Origin: Aestuariibaculum suncheonense
GTDB lineage: Bacteria > Bacteroidota > Bacteroidia > Flavobacteriales > Flavobacteriaceae
NCBI RefSeq assembly: GCF_014596935.1
Contig: NZ_JACVXC010000007.1
Span: 1-64,000, forward strand
Length of the DNA: 64,000 nucleotides
Direction of reading: 5' to 3'
Positions 35,212 to 43,288 of the stretch are shown in pieces (positions within the stretch are counted from its first letter, which is position 1; each line of letters starts with the position of its first letter). The notes beneath the pieces were generated by a model. It was not told where the DNA came from and ran no database searches. It saw only the letters and a program-made list of their open reading frames with translations. The position numbers and the translations under genes were made by a program.

Positions 35212-35508
35212 TTATTTTTTAGATGGCTTATAGTTTTTATAACCCGGACCTGTTAAGTTTGCTTTATTATTGTTCGATACAACCTTTGTATACGTTGTCT
35301 CTTCTGTATTCTTTCCTGGTTTATAATTTTTATACTCAGGTCCCTTAAGGTCTGTTTTACTATCAGATGTGTAAACTTTAACCGTCTCAGTTCTGTTTTG
35401 CCCTGGTTTATAATTTTTATATGCTGGTCCTTTTAAATCGCCTTTATCTTGTGAAAAGGCAGTGAAAGAAACAAATGCGAATGCCAATAAAAAATATAAA
35501 TTCTTCAT
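35212..35508 (-). CDS. Small exported protein with three GPxYKNYKP repeats
   Basis: 98 residues from the ATG at 35508 (a longer frame from 35550 adds 14 residues before the signal peptide and is unlikely). The signal peptide is MKNLYFLLAFAFVSFTAFSQ; the mature protein consists of three copies of a 13-residue motif, DLKGPAYKNYKPG, DLKGPEYKNYKPG and NLTGPGYKNYKPS, spaced about 28 residues apart by Thr/Val-rich linkers. The repeats are rich in Lys, Tyr and Pro. I do not know a function. It lies downstream of a two-component pair on the same strand, with its own -7 box and a palindrome in between. Confidence 0.8.
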   Translation of the reverse strand: MKNLYFLLAFAFVSFTAFSQDKGDLKGPAYKNYKPGQNRTETVKVYTSDSKTDLKGPEYKNYKPGKNTEETTYTKVVSNNNKANLTGPGYKNYKPSKK

Positions 35509-35531
35509 GATGTAAATTTTAATGTTCTCTG

Positions 35532-35539
35532 CAAAGTTA
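35532..35539 (-). promoter_or_regulatory. -7 box of the GPxYKNYKP protein gene (TAACTTTG)
   Basis: A perfect TAnnTTTG on the minus strand, 23 bp before the chosen ATG; this supports the shorter start, because the longer frame begins upstream of the expected transcription start. Confidence 0.55.
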
Positions 35540-35584
35540 CAGGCAAACATTAAGGTTTACAGATATGAGAAATCACGTAATTTA

Positions 35585-35604
35585 TATCCGTATAAATACG
35601 GATA
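35585..35604. promoter_or_regulatory. Palindrome TATCCGTA-N4-TACGGATA, possible operator
   Basis: A perfect 8-bp inverted repeat with a 4-bp spacer, about 46 bp upstream of the -7 box of the repeat-protein gene and 9 bp after the response regulator stop. The position fits an activator site, possibly of the adjacent LuxR-type regulator; there is no T-tract to make it a terminator. Confidence 0.4.
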
Positions 35605-35613
35605 AAGAAGCTT

Positions 35614-36246
35614 TTAAATTAAATTTAACTGCGTTGCTTTTTTAATTAATTCAGCGGTATTTTTCACTTCAAGCTTCTTTAAAACATTCGCACGATGGGT
35701 TTCAATAGTACGGCTGCTTACAAATAATTGCGCCGCTATTTCCTTTGTGGTAAGGCCTTCGGCTATGTGACCTAAAACTTCCTTTTCCTTTTTAGATAGT
35801 AAATTTTCACTCACATTTTGATCGGACATAAAATTGATCATTTTTTCAGTAATACTCGGACTAAAATATTTCTTTCCCTGATATACAATTCGTATCACTT
35901 TAATAAGTTCTTCCTGATCTGTATTCTTTAATAAATAGCCATATGCACCACTTTTAGCACATTTGGCAATATAATTACCTTCGGTATGCATTGAGATGAT
36001 TATAGGCTTTATTTTGGTGCCTGAATCTTTCATTTCATTCAAGACTTCAAACCCGTCCATATGCGGCATGGTAATATCTAACAAAACAATATCAATATTA
36101 GGATGCTCTTGAATAGCATTCATAAATTCTTGTCCGTCGGAAACACTTTTTACCACCGTAACATCTTCATATTTCTTTAGTAATTCTATTAAACCATTTC
36201 GAAAAAGTTCGTGGTCATCTGCTATTATCAGTTTAATTGGATTCAT
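35614..36246 (-). CDS. LuxR/NarL-type response regulator
   Basis: A 210-residue two-component regulator. The receiver domain (about 3-122) has IADDHELFR, the phosphorylated Asp57 in DIVLLDITMPHMDG, and the conserved Ser/Lys switch residues (IISMHTEG, LLKNTD). The C-terminal LuxR helix-turn-helix (about 145-207) reads LSKKEKEVLGHIAEGLTTKE and FVSSRTIETHRANVLKKL. It overlaps the histidine kinase gene by 14 bp and is surely its partner. The regulated genes are unknown; the small repeat-protein gene downstream is a candidate. Confidence 0.95.
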   Translation of the reverse strand: MNPIKLIIADDHELFRNGLIELLKKYEDVTVVKSVSDGQEFMNAIQEHPNIDIVLLDITMPHMDGFEVLNEMKDSGTKIKPIIISMHTEGNYIAKCAKSGAYGYLLKNTDQEELIKVIRIVYQGKKYFSPSITEKMINFMSDQNVSENLLSKKEKEVLGHIAEGLTTKEIAAQLFVSSRTIETHRANVLKKLEVKNTAELIKKATQLNLI

Positions 36247-37906
36247 GATTTATGGGTAATTCAATTTCAAAAGTTGTACGGCCTTGTTTGGAATCAATCG
36301 CTATCTCGCCCTGACAAATTTCAACACGTTCTTTAATATTTATGATACCGGAACCTAATTTTACGGAATTAATATCGAAACCAATGCCGTCATCAAAATA
36401 GAAAAACGAAATGAAATTTTCGAATTCAGACAAGGTGATTCGAATCTGTTTTGCCTGAGCGTGCTTCAAGGTATTATTGATGAGCTCCTGTCCGATTCTG
36501 AAAATATTGATGGCTTGATTTTTTGTAATTTTACTGTTATCCGGATTCGTTAAATCTTCAAATTCTATATCGATATCAGACGATTGTTTGATGCTTTCCA
36601 CAAAATTAGACAGTGCTGCTCCTACCCCAAAATCGTCAATAGTCGATGGCATTAAATCATTTGACATGGAACGGATTTCTGAAATCGTGGCATCTAAAAG
36701 CGTTATCATTTCCATACGTTTCTTTTTACTTTCAATACGATTTTCAATATAAAATTTTAATGAGGTTAACAGTGGCCCGATACCATCGTGCAACTCTCTG
36801 GACAAACGACGACGCTCATTTTCTAATCCATCAACCAACAGACGTTTGGTATTAACGCGATTTTTATTTTCGTTATTCCTGAACTCAATCAACTTGTCAC
36901 GCATTTTTAATAAACTTTTCCCAAGTAAATCGTTATCACCCTTAGGAACATATTGCGAATTTAAATTAAGCTCACCCATTTCATTTGAAAATTTAACAGC
37001 TCCCTGCAACGATTTCTTGAGATTATCTAAAGCATCAAACATCTCGTTAATTTCATTTGAATTTTTACTAAATGTATTGGTTTGATTATAATCGCCTGCA
37101 GCCATAATTTTAAGACTTTGCTGCATATTTATAATAGGTTTGGTAATAATCTTCGTTAGAAATAATGATAAGATAATGGCAATTAACATGGTAACTATAA
37201 TTAATCCCAAAAGCCGAACTTTTAGCTTATTTAAAGGTGCATTAACTTCGCTGGTATCAATTTCTGAAAGGATAGCCAGATTGAGATTAGAAATGGTAAT
37301 CGAACTAAAAAGACTGTATACATCTACACCACGGTAATCTTTAATAACGGCTCTGCCCTCATTTCCTGCTAGTGCATTAATAACACCCTGAGTTTCTACG
37401 CGTATTGTGGTTGGTAATTGATCTGGAAAAAACCGGGATGGCGATCGCATATAATAATCTTCACCAACCAAATAGGACTCTCCTGTATTTCCCATACCCG
37501 TGCGCTCCAGTAAAATGGATTTAATTTTATCGTAGTCTACAATGTTAAAAACCGTTTTTCCTGCCTTATTTAAAATTAAACCAATAGATGTTTTTCCCGA
37601 TTTACTATACACTGTTAAATCGTAAATACCTGATTTAAATTCTCTATCTTCTGGTAAAACAACATCTCCTCTATCTACGGAAATCAGACTGTCATTAGTA
37701 GCAAATTCATTATTAAACATTAACCATTCATCATGGATTAATTTCTCTATCTGAACTTTTTTTAATGTTTTTATGGAATTTAACTGCAATAATATTCTAT
37801 CATCTAAAACCTTTGAAAACTGATAATAAAACGTGACCGATAAGACTAAAACCACTAAAAAAATTAAGCTATTCATAATAACTAATATCAGGGTTTTAAT
37901 ACTCAT
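36233..37906 (-). CDS. Sensor histidine kinase (HisKA_3, HAMP)
   Basis: A 557-residue membrane kinase. Membrane helices at about 6-27 and 231-251 enclose an extracytoplasmic sensor of about 200 residues with a Cache-like character (GNTGESYLVGEDYYMRSPSRF). A HAMP region (252-305) and a linker follow, then the HisKA_3 dimerisation domain with phospho-accepting His373 in LSRELHDGIGPLL, and an HATPase_c domain with GQELINNTLKHAQA and DDGIGFD plus a GSGIINIKERV box. The NarL-type regulator overlaps its 3' end. The ligand is not known. Confidence 0.94.
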   Translation of the reverse strand: MSIKTLILVIMNSLIFLVVLVLSVTFYYQFSKVLDDRILLQLNSIKTLKKVQIEKLIHDEWLMFNNEFATNDSLISVDRGDVVLPEDREFKSGIYDLTVYSKSGKTSIGLILNKAGKTVFNIVDYDKIKSILLERTGMGNTGESYLVGEDYYMRSPSRFFPDQLPTTIRVETQGVINALAGNEGRAVIKDYRGVDVYSLFSSITISNLNLAILSEIDTSEVNAPLNKLKVRLLGLIIVTMLIAIILSLFLTKIITKPIINMQQSLKIMAAGDYNQTNTFSKNSNEINEMFDALDNLKKSLQGAVKFSNEMGELNLNSQYVPKGDNDLLGKSLLKMRDKLIEFRNNENKNRVNTKRLLVDGLENERRRLSRELHDGIGPLLTSLKFYIENRIESKKKRMEMITLLDATISEIRSMSNDLMPSTIDDFGVGAALSNFVESIKQSSDIDIEFEDLTNPDNSKITKNQAINIFRIGQELINNTLKHAQAKQIRITLSEFENFISFFYFDDGIGFDINSVKLGSGIINIKERVEICQGEIAIDSKQGRTTFEIELPINHESN

Positions 37907-38070
37907 AGTTGTGATTTATAAAATTTAGAACTAAAATATAATGGGCGCTTTTGAAGTGCAAAAGTTACTGAAATAAAATGAAGAAAACAGCCATAAACAG
38001 CCAAACGCACTTAGACAGGTTTTTAAATACGTTCTGATATCTACAAACTCGAAAAAACAAATTAGCCCGA

Positions 38071-38292
38071 TTATGAAGCAGCAATAATACCTTTTTCAAG
38101 CTTATAATGATGTAAAATACTTTTTAAAGTATCCAAATAATTCTGCATAGAATCCATATCCATTTTTGCCCCTGTATTTTCAGTAAGTGTAACCGGACTT
38201 TCATCTAAATGCTGATACAATTCAGGATAATCGGTTTCTATATACCGAATAAGATGAGATATTTTTGAAAGTGTTTTAGTAAAAGGTTTCAT
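38071..38292 (-). CDS. Small hypothetical protein
   Basis: 73 residues from the ATG at 38292 (MKPFTKTLSKISHLIRYI); the longer frame from 38322 adds ten residues and lacks support. It appears soluble and helical, with an acidic middle (TDYPELYQHLDESPVTL, MDMDSMQNYLDTL) and no signal peptide or known motif. It sits between the histidine kinase and the acyltransferase gene, about 70 bp from the latter. I do not recognise a family. Confidence 0.55.
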   Translation of the reverse strand: MKPFTKTLSKISHLIRYIETDYPELYQHLDESPVTLTENTGAKMDMDSMQNYLDTLKSILHHYKLEKGIIAAS

Positions 38293-38363
38293 AATATTAC
38301 AATTTAAAATCAACAACACCATTAAGTTATTAATTTTAAACTACTTAACAAAACACTTTAACA

Positions 38364-39512
38364 CTACTTAAAAGGATGCCTAGGTTCCCAGTCTTGCCTA
38401 GGATTCATCAAACCGAAAATCTGTTTTAAAACAGCATTTAAAATAGAATTGGTGTGCTTTAAATACATCACCATAGGTTTCGCCTCGGCCCCAACGGAAC
38501 TTTTAATTTCCATAGCCGTTCGGGCATAAACAATAGTTTTAAACTGATGGTTTATACCAAACTGAGCCATATCGTAAAGCATGTTCAAATACAACTGATT
38601 CGGGTACTGGTGCTCCTTATCGTAACCCAAAAAATAGGTTTCCAAAACGTTACCGTTTAAAATCAAGGTATAAAATCCAACCAATTCATTATTTAAGTAA
38701 TACCCATATACTTTAAAATCATCTTTAAGCTGAAGCTTTAAATGATAAAAATGATGCTCAGAAAGAATGAACGTATTAAACTGGGCATTTTCAGAAACAT
38801 TTAAATACAAGTGATAAAGTTCCCTTTGATGAGCTTTAATAGCTTCTAGGTTCAATTCCCGACTTGTAATACTATTGAGTTTTTTTCTGGCTCGTTTATA
38901 ACGGTCTCTATATTTTTTATTCAACTCTGAAATATAATCCTGAAATTGAATCCAATTGGATTGCACTTCCATAATCATATTGGGTTGTACTGTGACTTGA
39001 TATAGATTATGACTATTAAAAAATTCCTTTTCGTTATGAATTCCATCTTCTGCAAAATAATCTTTAAAAACAATGGAGCGTATGGTTTTATTTTCCAGCT
39101 TCTTTATATCCTGTTCAATTGCTTTTAAAGCATCGAAAACTGTAGTTAAAAACAGATTTTGCGACATCTCGGTTTGCCTAAAATAGATACCGTGCTGTCC
39201 CGTATGCATTAAATTTCCAACCACAAGAATATTCCCTTTTAAAATTTTAGAGACCTGATCTTTTAAAAAGTCTTTTACACAGGAGACCTGATTATTTCGG
39301 AACATATCTTTTACATACAACTGCACCCGCTGAATAATAGCCACACCAACTAACTTTTCCTCTTTAAAAACACCAATATAATACCATTTTATGTTACTTG
39401 GTGACGATGCTTCCAAAGCGTTTAAGTAGGCAGACTGAAGAAAAATATCATGTTTGGTTAAAACATCCCAGGCATCTGGTAAGTGAGCAACAGCATTGTA
39501 AATTTGATACAT
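38364..39512 (-). CDS. GNAT/FemAB-like acyltransferase
   Basis: A 382-residue cytoplasmic protein with an N-terminal half resembling a degenerate GNAT fold and a C-terminal half with the clear features of the FemAB/GNAT_6 type: YRDRYKRARKKLNSI, DDFKVYGYYLNNELVGFYTLI, and LNMLYDMAQFGINHQFKTIVYARTA. Such enzymes transfer acyl or aminoacyl groups, often to cell-wall or lipid substrates. The acceptor is unknown here. It has no signal peptide. The C-terminal NPRQDWEPRHPFK tail is a feature I have seen in Bacteroidetes members. Confidence 0.65.
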   Translation of the reverse strand: MYQIYNAVAHLPDAWDVLTKHDIFLQSAYLNALEASSPSNIKWYYIGVFKEEKLVGVAIIQRVQLYVKDMFRNNQVSCVKDFLKDQVSKILKGNILVVGNLMHTGQHGIYFRQTEMSQNLFLTTVFDALKAIEQDIKKLENKTIRSIVFKDYFAEDGIHNEKEFFNSHNLYQVTVQPNMIMEVQSNWIQFQDYISELNKKYRDRYKRARKKLNSITSRELNLEAIKAHQRELYHLYLNVSENAQFNTFILSEHHFYHLKLQLKDDFKVYGYYLNNELVGFYTLILNGNVLETYFLGYDKEHQYPNQLYLNMLYDMAQFGINHQFKTIVYARTAMEIKSSVGAEAKPMVMYLKHTNSILNAVLKQIFGLMNPRQDWEPRHPFK

Positions 39513-39529
39513 ATATTCTAAAACAATAT

Positions 39530-39560
39530 AAAAAAGACTGAAGTATATCCCTTCAGTCTC
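39530..39560 (-). terminator. Terminator after the DUF1761 gene
   Basis: On the minus strand GACTGAAG and CTTCAGTC form a stem with a short loop, followed by TTTTTT. It lies between the DUF1761 stop and the next minus-strand gene. Confidence 0.85.
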
Positions 39561-39583
39561 TAAATATCTTGAAAATTACAATT

Positions 39584-40066
39584 TTATTTCCATCCACAAA
39601 TAATAGCACCCATAATTCCTAAAGTTACAATCCAGTATCCGCTGTTAATGAGAATATATTTAGCACTTTTTCGTTCAAATAAGGCATTGGTTCCAATAAC
39701 AGGTAAAGCGATAAATATACCTGCTATAACACCGTGTAAAGCACCGTGCTTATAGGTTCTAAACGCATCACCGTAATCTGACATAAAAGCAGTAAATGAT
39801 GGCAATGCTATTGAAGGATCACCACCAACCATACTTACCGCACCAGCTTGATGAATAACGATTGTGTTCAAAATAAAGGCTAATAAGAAGGCAAAAAAGA
39901 TTGACAAACCGAAAATTTTAGCCATGTTAGCACCTTTCATATCGGCTTCGCTTAGTCCGGCAGCCTGCATCCAGGCCGCCCCAAACACTTTTGGATGGTA
40001 CCATACAAACCCTACGACTAAAGCTGAAAATGTTGCAGCAATAATTGCTAAAAAATTAAATTCCAT
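39584..40066 (-). CDS. DUF1761 family membrane protein
   Basis: A 160-residue integral membrane protein with four hydrophobic helices (about 4-24, 50-69, 107-127, 138-157). The N-terminus NFLAIIAATFSALVVGFVWYHPKVFGAAWMQAAGLSE is the characteristic DUF1761 signature (WYHP, FG..W). Function unknown. The start codon at 40066 lies inside the left arm of a 21-bp perfect inverted repeat (40057-40123), so the ribosome-binding region of a read-through message from glnS would be base-paired. Confidence 0.88.
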   Translation of the reverse strand: MEFNFLAIIAATFSALVVGFVWYHPKVFGAAWMQAAGLSEADMKGANMAKIFGLSIFFAFLLAFILNTIVIHQAGAVSMVGGDPSIALPSFTAFMSDYGDAFRTYKHGALHGVIAGIFIALPVIGTNALFERKSAKYILINSGYWIVTLGIMGAIICGWK

Positions 40067-40123
40067 AATAATTTTAGTTACAGTTAGATACTTTAAATAT
40101 AGCTAAAATTATTATGGAATTTA
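40057..40123. repeat. 21-bp perfect inverted repeat across the DUF1761 start codon
   Basis: 40057-40077 and 40103-40123 are exact inverted copies, separated by 25 bp. Each arm carries the sequence TTATTATGGAATTT, which on the minus strand is the start of the DUF1761 gene. In RNA it would form a long AU-rich hairpin covering the start codon. The right arm is a copy of the first codons of the gene in opposite orientation. Confidence 0.85.
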
Positions 40124-40130
40124 CATATGG

Positions 40131-40157
40131 TCTTGACTCCGCTCGATCTGAAAGATC
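40131..40157. repeat. Remnant of a dispersed REP-like repeat
   Basis: CTTGACTCCGCTCGATCTGA resembles the TTCGACTCCGCTC-type dispersed repeat of flavobacteria, which is related in style to the element in rfbD. It lies between glnS and the inverted repeat. The identification is from memory of the repeat type, not a search. Confidence 0.4.
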
Positions 40158-40159
40158 TA

Positions 40160-42178
40160 TTAATTTAAATTTTCAACTTCTGATACTAAAACAGCGTTGC
40201 TGTCTTCTAGAGCTTTATCAATGAATTCCTGAACTTCGGTATTCTTTTCTAAACCATTATCAATTAATACCCCTAAAGCTAAAGCCACAGCAATGCGGGT
40301 TCCTACTTTTTTAGCCGCAGTATTAAATAATGGTTGAAGTTCTTCATAGGTAACATCTTTAGCTAATTCTAAAATTTCAGCTTTAACTTTTTCCTGTTTC
40401 GCTTCTGGCAAATTGGTATATTTTTTACCCAATTGCTGAATTACATCAATCGCTTTTTTCTTTTGTGCCTGATGTTGTGGTTTCGTTTTTTGTGGTTTTG
40501 CTTCCTGCTTTACCGGTGCCGCTTGCTTGGCCCAGGTATCACGCAATCCTACGGTTTTATTAAAGACGAGTTTATCTGAAGCTGCATCGTTATCGACATT
40601 AAAATAGCCCAAACGCTGAAACTGGAATCGTCCGCCAACTTTGGCTTCAACCAGACTTGGCTCAACATAGGCTTCAATAATCTTTAATGAATCCGGATTT
40701 AAAAACTCCATAAAATCTTTATCCTGATGACTATCCGGAGCCTCGTCCATAAACAAACGGTCGTACTCACGAACTTCAGCTTTAACGGCATGCTTAATCG
40801 ATACCCAGTGTAAGGTACCTTTTACTTTTTTAGAGGTGTCTTCAGAATAGGTACAATGAATTTCTGTAATCTCTCCGTTAGCATCTTTCACGACATCATT
40901 CGCTTGAATAATGTATGCATTCTTAAGGCGCACTTCACCGCCTAACTTTAAACGGAAAAACTTACTTCCGGCTTCTTCTTTAAAGTCGTCTTTTTCAATA
41001 TAAAGTTCTCTTGAAAACGGTACTTTTCTTGAACCTGCCGTTTCATCTTCCGGATTGTTTTCCGCATCAAACCATTCTTCTTTACCTTCCGGATAATTGG
41101 TAATAACCACTTTTACCGGATCTAAAACTGCCATAACACGAGGCGCTGTTTTATTTAAATCTTCACGAATACAGAATTCCAAAAGCGACACATCTATTAC
41201 ATTATCACGTTTAGCGACTCCAACAGTTTCTACAAACTTTCTAAGTGCAGCAGGTGTATAACCACGACGACGTAACCCTGAAATGGTAGGCATACGCGGA
41301 TCGTCCCAACCAGCAACCACTTTATCGTTCACCAATTGTAATAACTTACGTTTACTCATAATGGTATAACTTAAGTTTAAACGGGCAAACTCGCGTTGTT
41401 TTGGTAATAGCGGATAGTCCGCTTTGCTGTAATCATAAACCTGATCTTTAAACCAATCGTATAATTCACGATGTGGTTTAAACTCTAAAGAACACAACGA
41501 ATGTGATATTTGCTCTAAATAATCACTTTCCCCATGCGTCCAGTCGTACATTGGGTAAATACACCAGTCGTCTCCGGTACGGTGGTGGTGTTTCTTTAAA
41601 ATACGGTACATAATAGGATCGCGCATCAACATGTTAGGATGCTGCATATCAATTTTAGCACGTAATATATGTTCGCCTTCTTCAAACTCACCGGCTTTCA
41701 TACGTTCGAATAAATCTAAATTTTCTTCTACTGTACGATTTCTGTAAGGACCATCAACCCCTGGCTGCGTAGGCGTACCTTTTTGTTCAGCCATGGCTTC
41801 ACTACTTTGTGAATCGACATAGGCTTTTCCATCCTTTATTAATTGAACCGCCCAATCGTATAGCTGCTGAAAATAATCTGAAGAATATAATTCCTTATCC
41901 CATTTGTAACCTAACCAAGCCACATCTTCCTTAATCGCATCAACATACTCCTGCTCCTCTTTAGCCGGATTGGTATCGTCGAAACGCAGGTTTACGGGTG
42001 CGTTATATTTTTCACCTAAACCAAAACTAATACCAATGGCTTTCGTGTGACCTATATGTAAATACCCGTTTGGCTCTGGTGGAAAACGAAATCTTAGGTT
42101 GCTTTTTGGCATGCCATTAGCCAAATCTTCTTCTATAATTTGCTCTAAAAAATTGAGCGATTTTCTTTCTTCAGACAT
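40160..42178 (-). CDS. glnS: Glutaminyl-tRNA synthetase with C-terminal extension
   Basis: A 672-residue class I synthetase charging tRNA-Gln directly. The HIGH region is PPEPNGYLHIGHTKAI (about 33-48), DDTNPAKEE follows, and the KMSKS-type loop is IMSKRKL. The standard GlnRS core ends near 560; the remaining 110 residues are a Lys/Gln-rich linker followed by a helical domain (VIQQLGKKYTNLPEAKQEK, FNTAAKKVGTRIAVALALGV) that is annotated in this phylum as a YqeY-type fusion, related to the tail of GatB. Its role may be in tRNA binding. It stands alone, with its downstream hairpin leading into the DUF1761 gene. Confidence 0.93.
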   Translation of the reverse strand: MSEERKSLNFLEQIIEEDLANGMPKSNLRFRFPPEPNGYLHIGHTKAIGISFGLGEKYNAPVNLRFDDTNPAKEEQEYVDAIKEDVAWLGYKWDKELYSSDYFQQLYDWAVQLIKDGKAYVDSQSSEAMAEQKGTPTQPGVDGPYRNRTVEENLDLFERMKAGEFEEGEHILRAKIDMQHPNMLMRDPIMYRILKKHHHRTGDDWCIYPMYDWTHGESDYLEQISHSLCSLEFKPHRELYDWFKDQVYDYSKADYPLLPKQREFARLNLSYTIMSKRKLLQLVNDKVVAGWDDPRMPTISGLRRRGYTPAALRKFVETVGVAKRDNVIDVSLLEFCIREDLNKTAPRVMAVLDPVKVVITNYPEGKEEWFDAENNPEDETAGSRKVPFSRELYIEKDDFKEEAGSKFFRLKLGGEVRLKNAYIIQANDVVKDANGEITEIHCTYSEDTSKKVKGTLHWVSIKHAVKAEVREYDRLFMDEAPDSHQDKDFMEFLNPDSLKIIEAYVEPSLVEAKVGGRFQFQRLGYFNVDNDAASDKLVFNKTVGLRDTWAKQAAPVKQEAKPQKTKPQHQAQKKKAIDVIQQLGKKYTNLPEAKQEKVKAEILELAKDVTYEELQPLFNTAAKKVGTRIAVALALGVLIDNGLEKNTEVQEFIDKALEDSNAVLVSEVENLN

Positions 42179-42317
42179 ACTTGAAATTTATTTCAACTAA
42201 ATAAGGCTCAAAATTACATAAAAACAAGTTATTATGAATGAATATCCTAATGGAAGCGTAACAAAATTTAACTTAATGTTACTAATCATTTAAATCTTAG
42301 AAAACCCATTATAAACA

Positions 42318-42524
42318 ATGAAAAATACTAACTACATTTGCCCTAAATGTGCTAATACCACTTTTGAAGTTGGTGAAATACGTGCAACCGGAGGGACATT
42401 ATCGAAAATTTTTGATGTTCAAAACAAGAAATTTACCTCTGTAACCTGCTCGAATTGTACCTATACCGAATTCTATAAAACCAGTACCAGCGCGTTGAGT
42501 AATATTTTTGATTTATTCACATAA
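42318..42524 (+). CDS. Small zinc-ribbon protein
   Basis: 68 residues with two CxxC knuckles, CPKCAN near the N-terminus and CSNC after residue 40, forming a treble-clef or zinc-ribbon. Family members are annotated as nucleic-acid-binding zinc-ribbon proteins; the exact role is unknown. The stop lies 3 bp before folB, so the two are co-transcribed. Confidence 0.75.
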   Translation: MKNTNYICPKCANTTFEVGEIRATGGTLSKIFDVQNKKFTSVTCSNCTYTEFYKTSTSALSNIFDLFT

Positions 42525-42527
42525 ACT

Positions 42528-42887
42528 ATGGGCATTATTAAAGTTGAAAATATTCGTGTATTTGCTTACCACGGATGTTTAAAAGAAGAAACTAAAATTG
42601 GTAGCGATTACCTTGTTGATTTAGAAGTTAAAGCCGACTTACAGCCATCGGCTAAATCGGACCAGTTAAAAGATACGGTAGATTACGTATTACTGAACCG
42701 TATTATAAAAGAAGAAATGGCTGTGCCTTCGCATTTACTGGAAACGGTAGCACGGCGTATTTTAGATCGTATTTTTAAGGAAGACACTATGGTTAGAAAA
42801 GCTACGGTTTGGGTAAGTAAACTGAACCCTCCTATTGGTGGCGATGTCGAGAAGGTTACTATTAAAATGATGGACAGAAGAAAATAA
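42528..42887 (+). CDS. folB: Dihydroneopterin aldolase
   Basis: Cleaves 7,8-dihydroneopterin to 6-hydroxymethyl-dihydropterin in folate synthesis. The 119-residue length is normal. IKVENIRVFAYHGCLKEETKIGSDYLVD at the start is the FolB signature (AYHG and catalytic Glu), with TVDYVLLNRII and a C-terminal KLNPPIGGDVEKVTI. It is in an operon with the zinc-ribbon gene. Confidence 0.95.
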   Translation: MGIIKVENIRVFAYHGCLKEETKIGSDYLVDLEVKADLQPSAKSDQLKDTVDYVLLNRIIKEEMAVPSHLLETVARRILDRIFKEDTMVRKATVWVSKLNPPIGGDVEKVTIKMMDRRK

Positions 42888-42993
42888 CTTAAAGATTAGC
42901 CTGTTGGACTTTTAAGAAAACCCATTTTTAATCTAGCAACCATCGTGAAAATCTATAAATCTCGATAATCGTGTAAAAATTAATTTTAAGTTA

Positions 42994-43022
42994 TTGTAAA
43001 GTCTTATTTTTTTTTACATTTG
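42994..43022 (+). promoter_or_regulatory. Promoter upstream of tRNA-Cys
   Basis: TTG at 42994-42996, 18 bp, then TACATTTG at 43015-43022, a full match to the Bacteroidetes consensus. Transcription would start near 43029, about 85 bp before the mature tRNA. Confidence 0.65.
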
Positions 43023-43113
43023 CAACCGCTTAGCAATAATGGGCACTGCAAGGTGTTTATGTTTTAACTAAGTGTATGTAATCTATTTTTTGTAGATTTA
43101 ACATATTGAAATT

Positions 43114-43188
43114 GGTGTCGTGGCCGAGGGGCTTAGGCACAGGTCTGCAAAACCTGCTACAGCGGTTCGAATCCGCTCGACACCTCCA
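43114..43188 (+). tRNA. tRNA-Cys (anticodon GCA)
   Basis: 75 nt including a genomically encoded CCA. The acceptor stem GGTGTCG pairs with CGACACC, the discriminator base is T, the anticodon loop is CTGCAAA on a CAGGT/ACCTG stem, and the T loop is GTTCGAATC. U73 is typical of tRNA-Cys. Confidence 0.97.
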
Positions 43189-43220
43189 AAAAACCTTCAA
43201 GATGTCTTGAAGGTTTTTTT
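43189..43220 (+). terminator. Terminator of tRNA-Cys
   Basis: AAACCTTCAAGA and TCTTGAAGGTTT form a 12-bp stem with a 2-nt loop in the DNA drawing, followed by a T-tract, directly after the CCA end. Confidence 0.93.
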
Positions 43221-43288
43221 ATGTTTATATTTTTGGTCGTAAGAAAAATGTGTAAATTGGTTTAAAATAAAACCATGAAAATCAATTT

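Noticed and set aside
40057-40123. Invertible promoter (phase variation)
   Set aside because: The segment between the arms is only 25 bp, no recombinase gene is nearby, and the arm contains the start codon.
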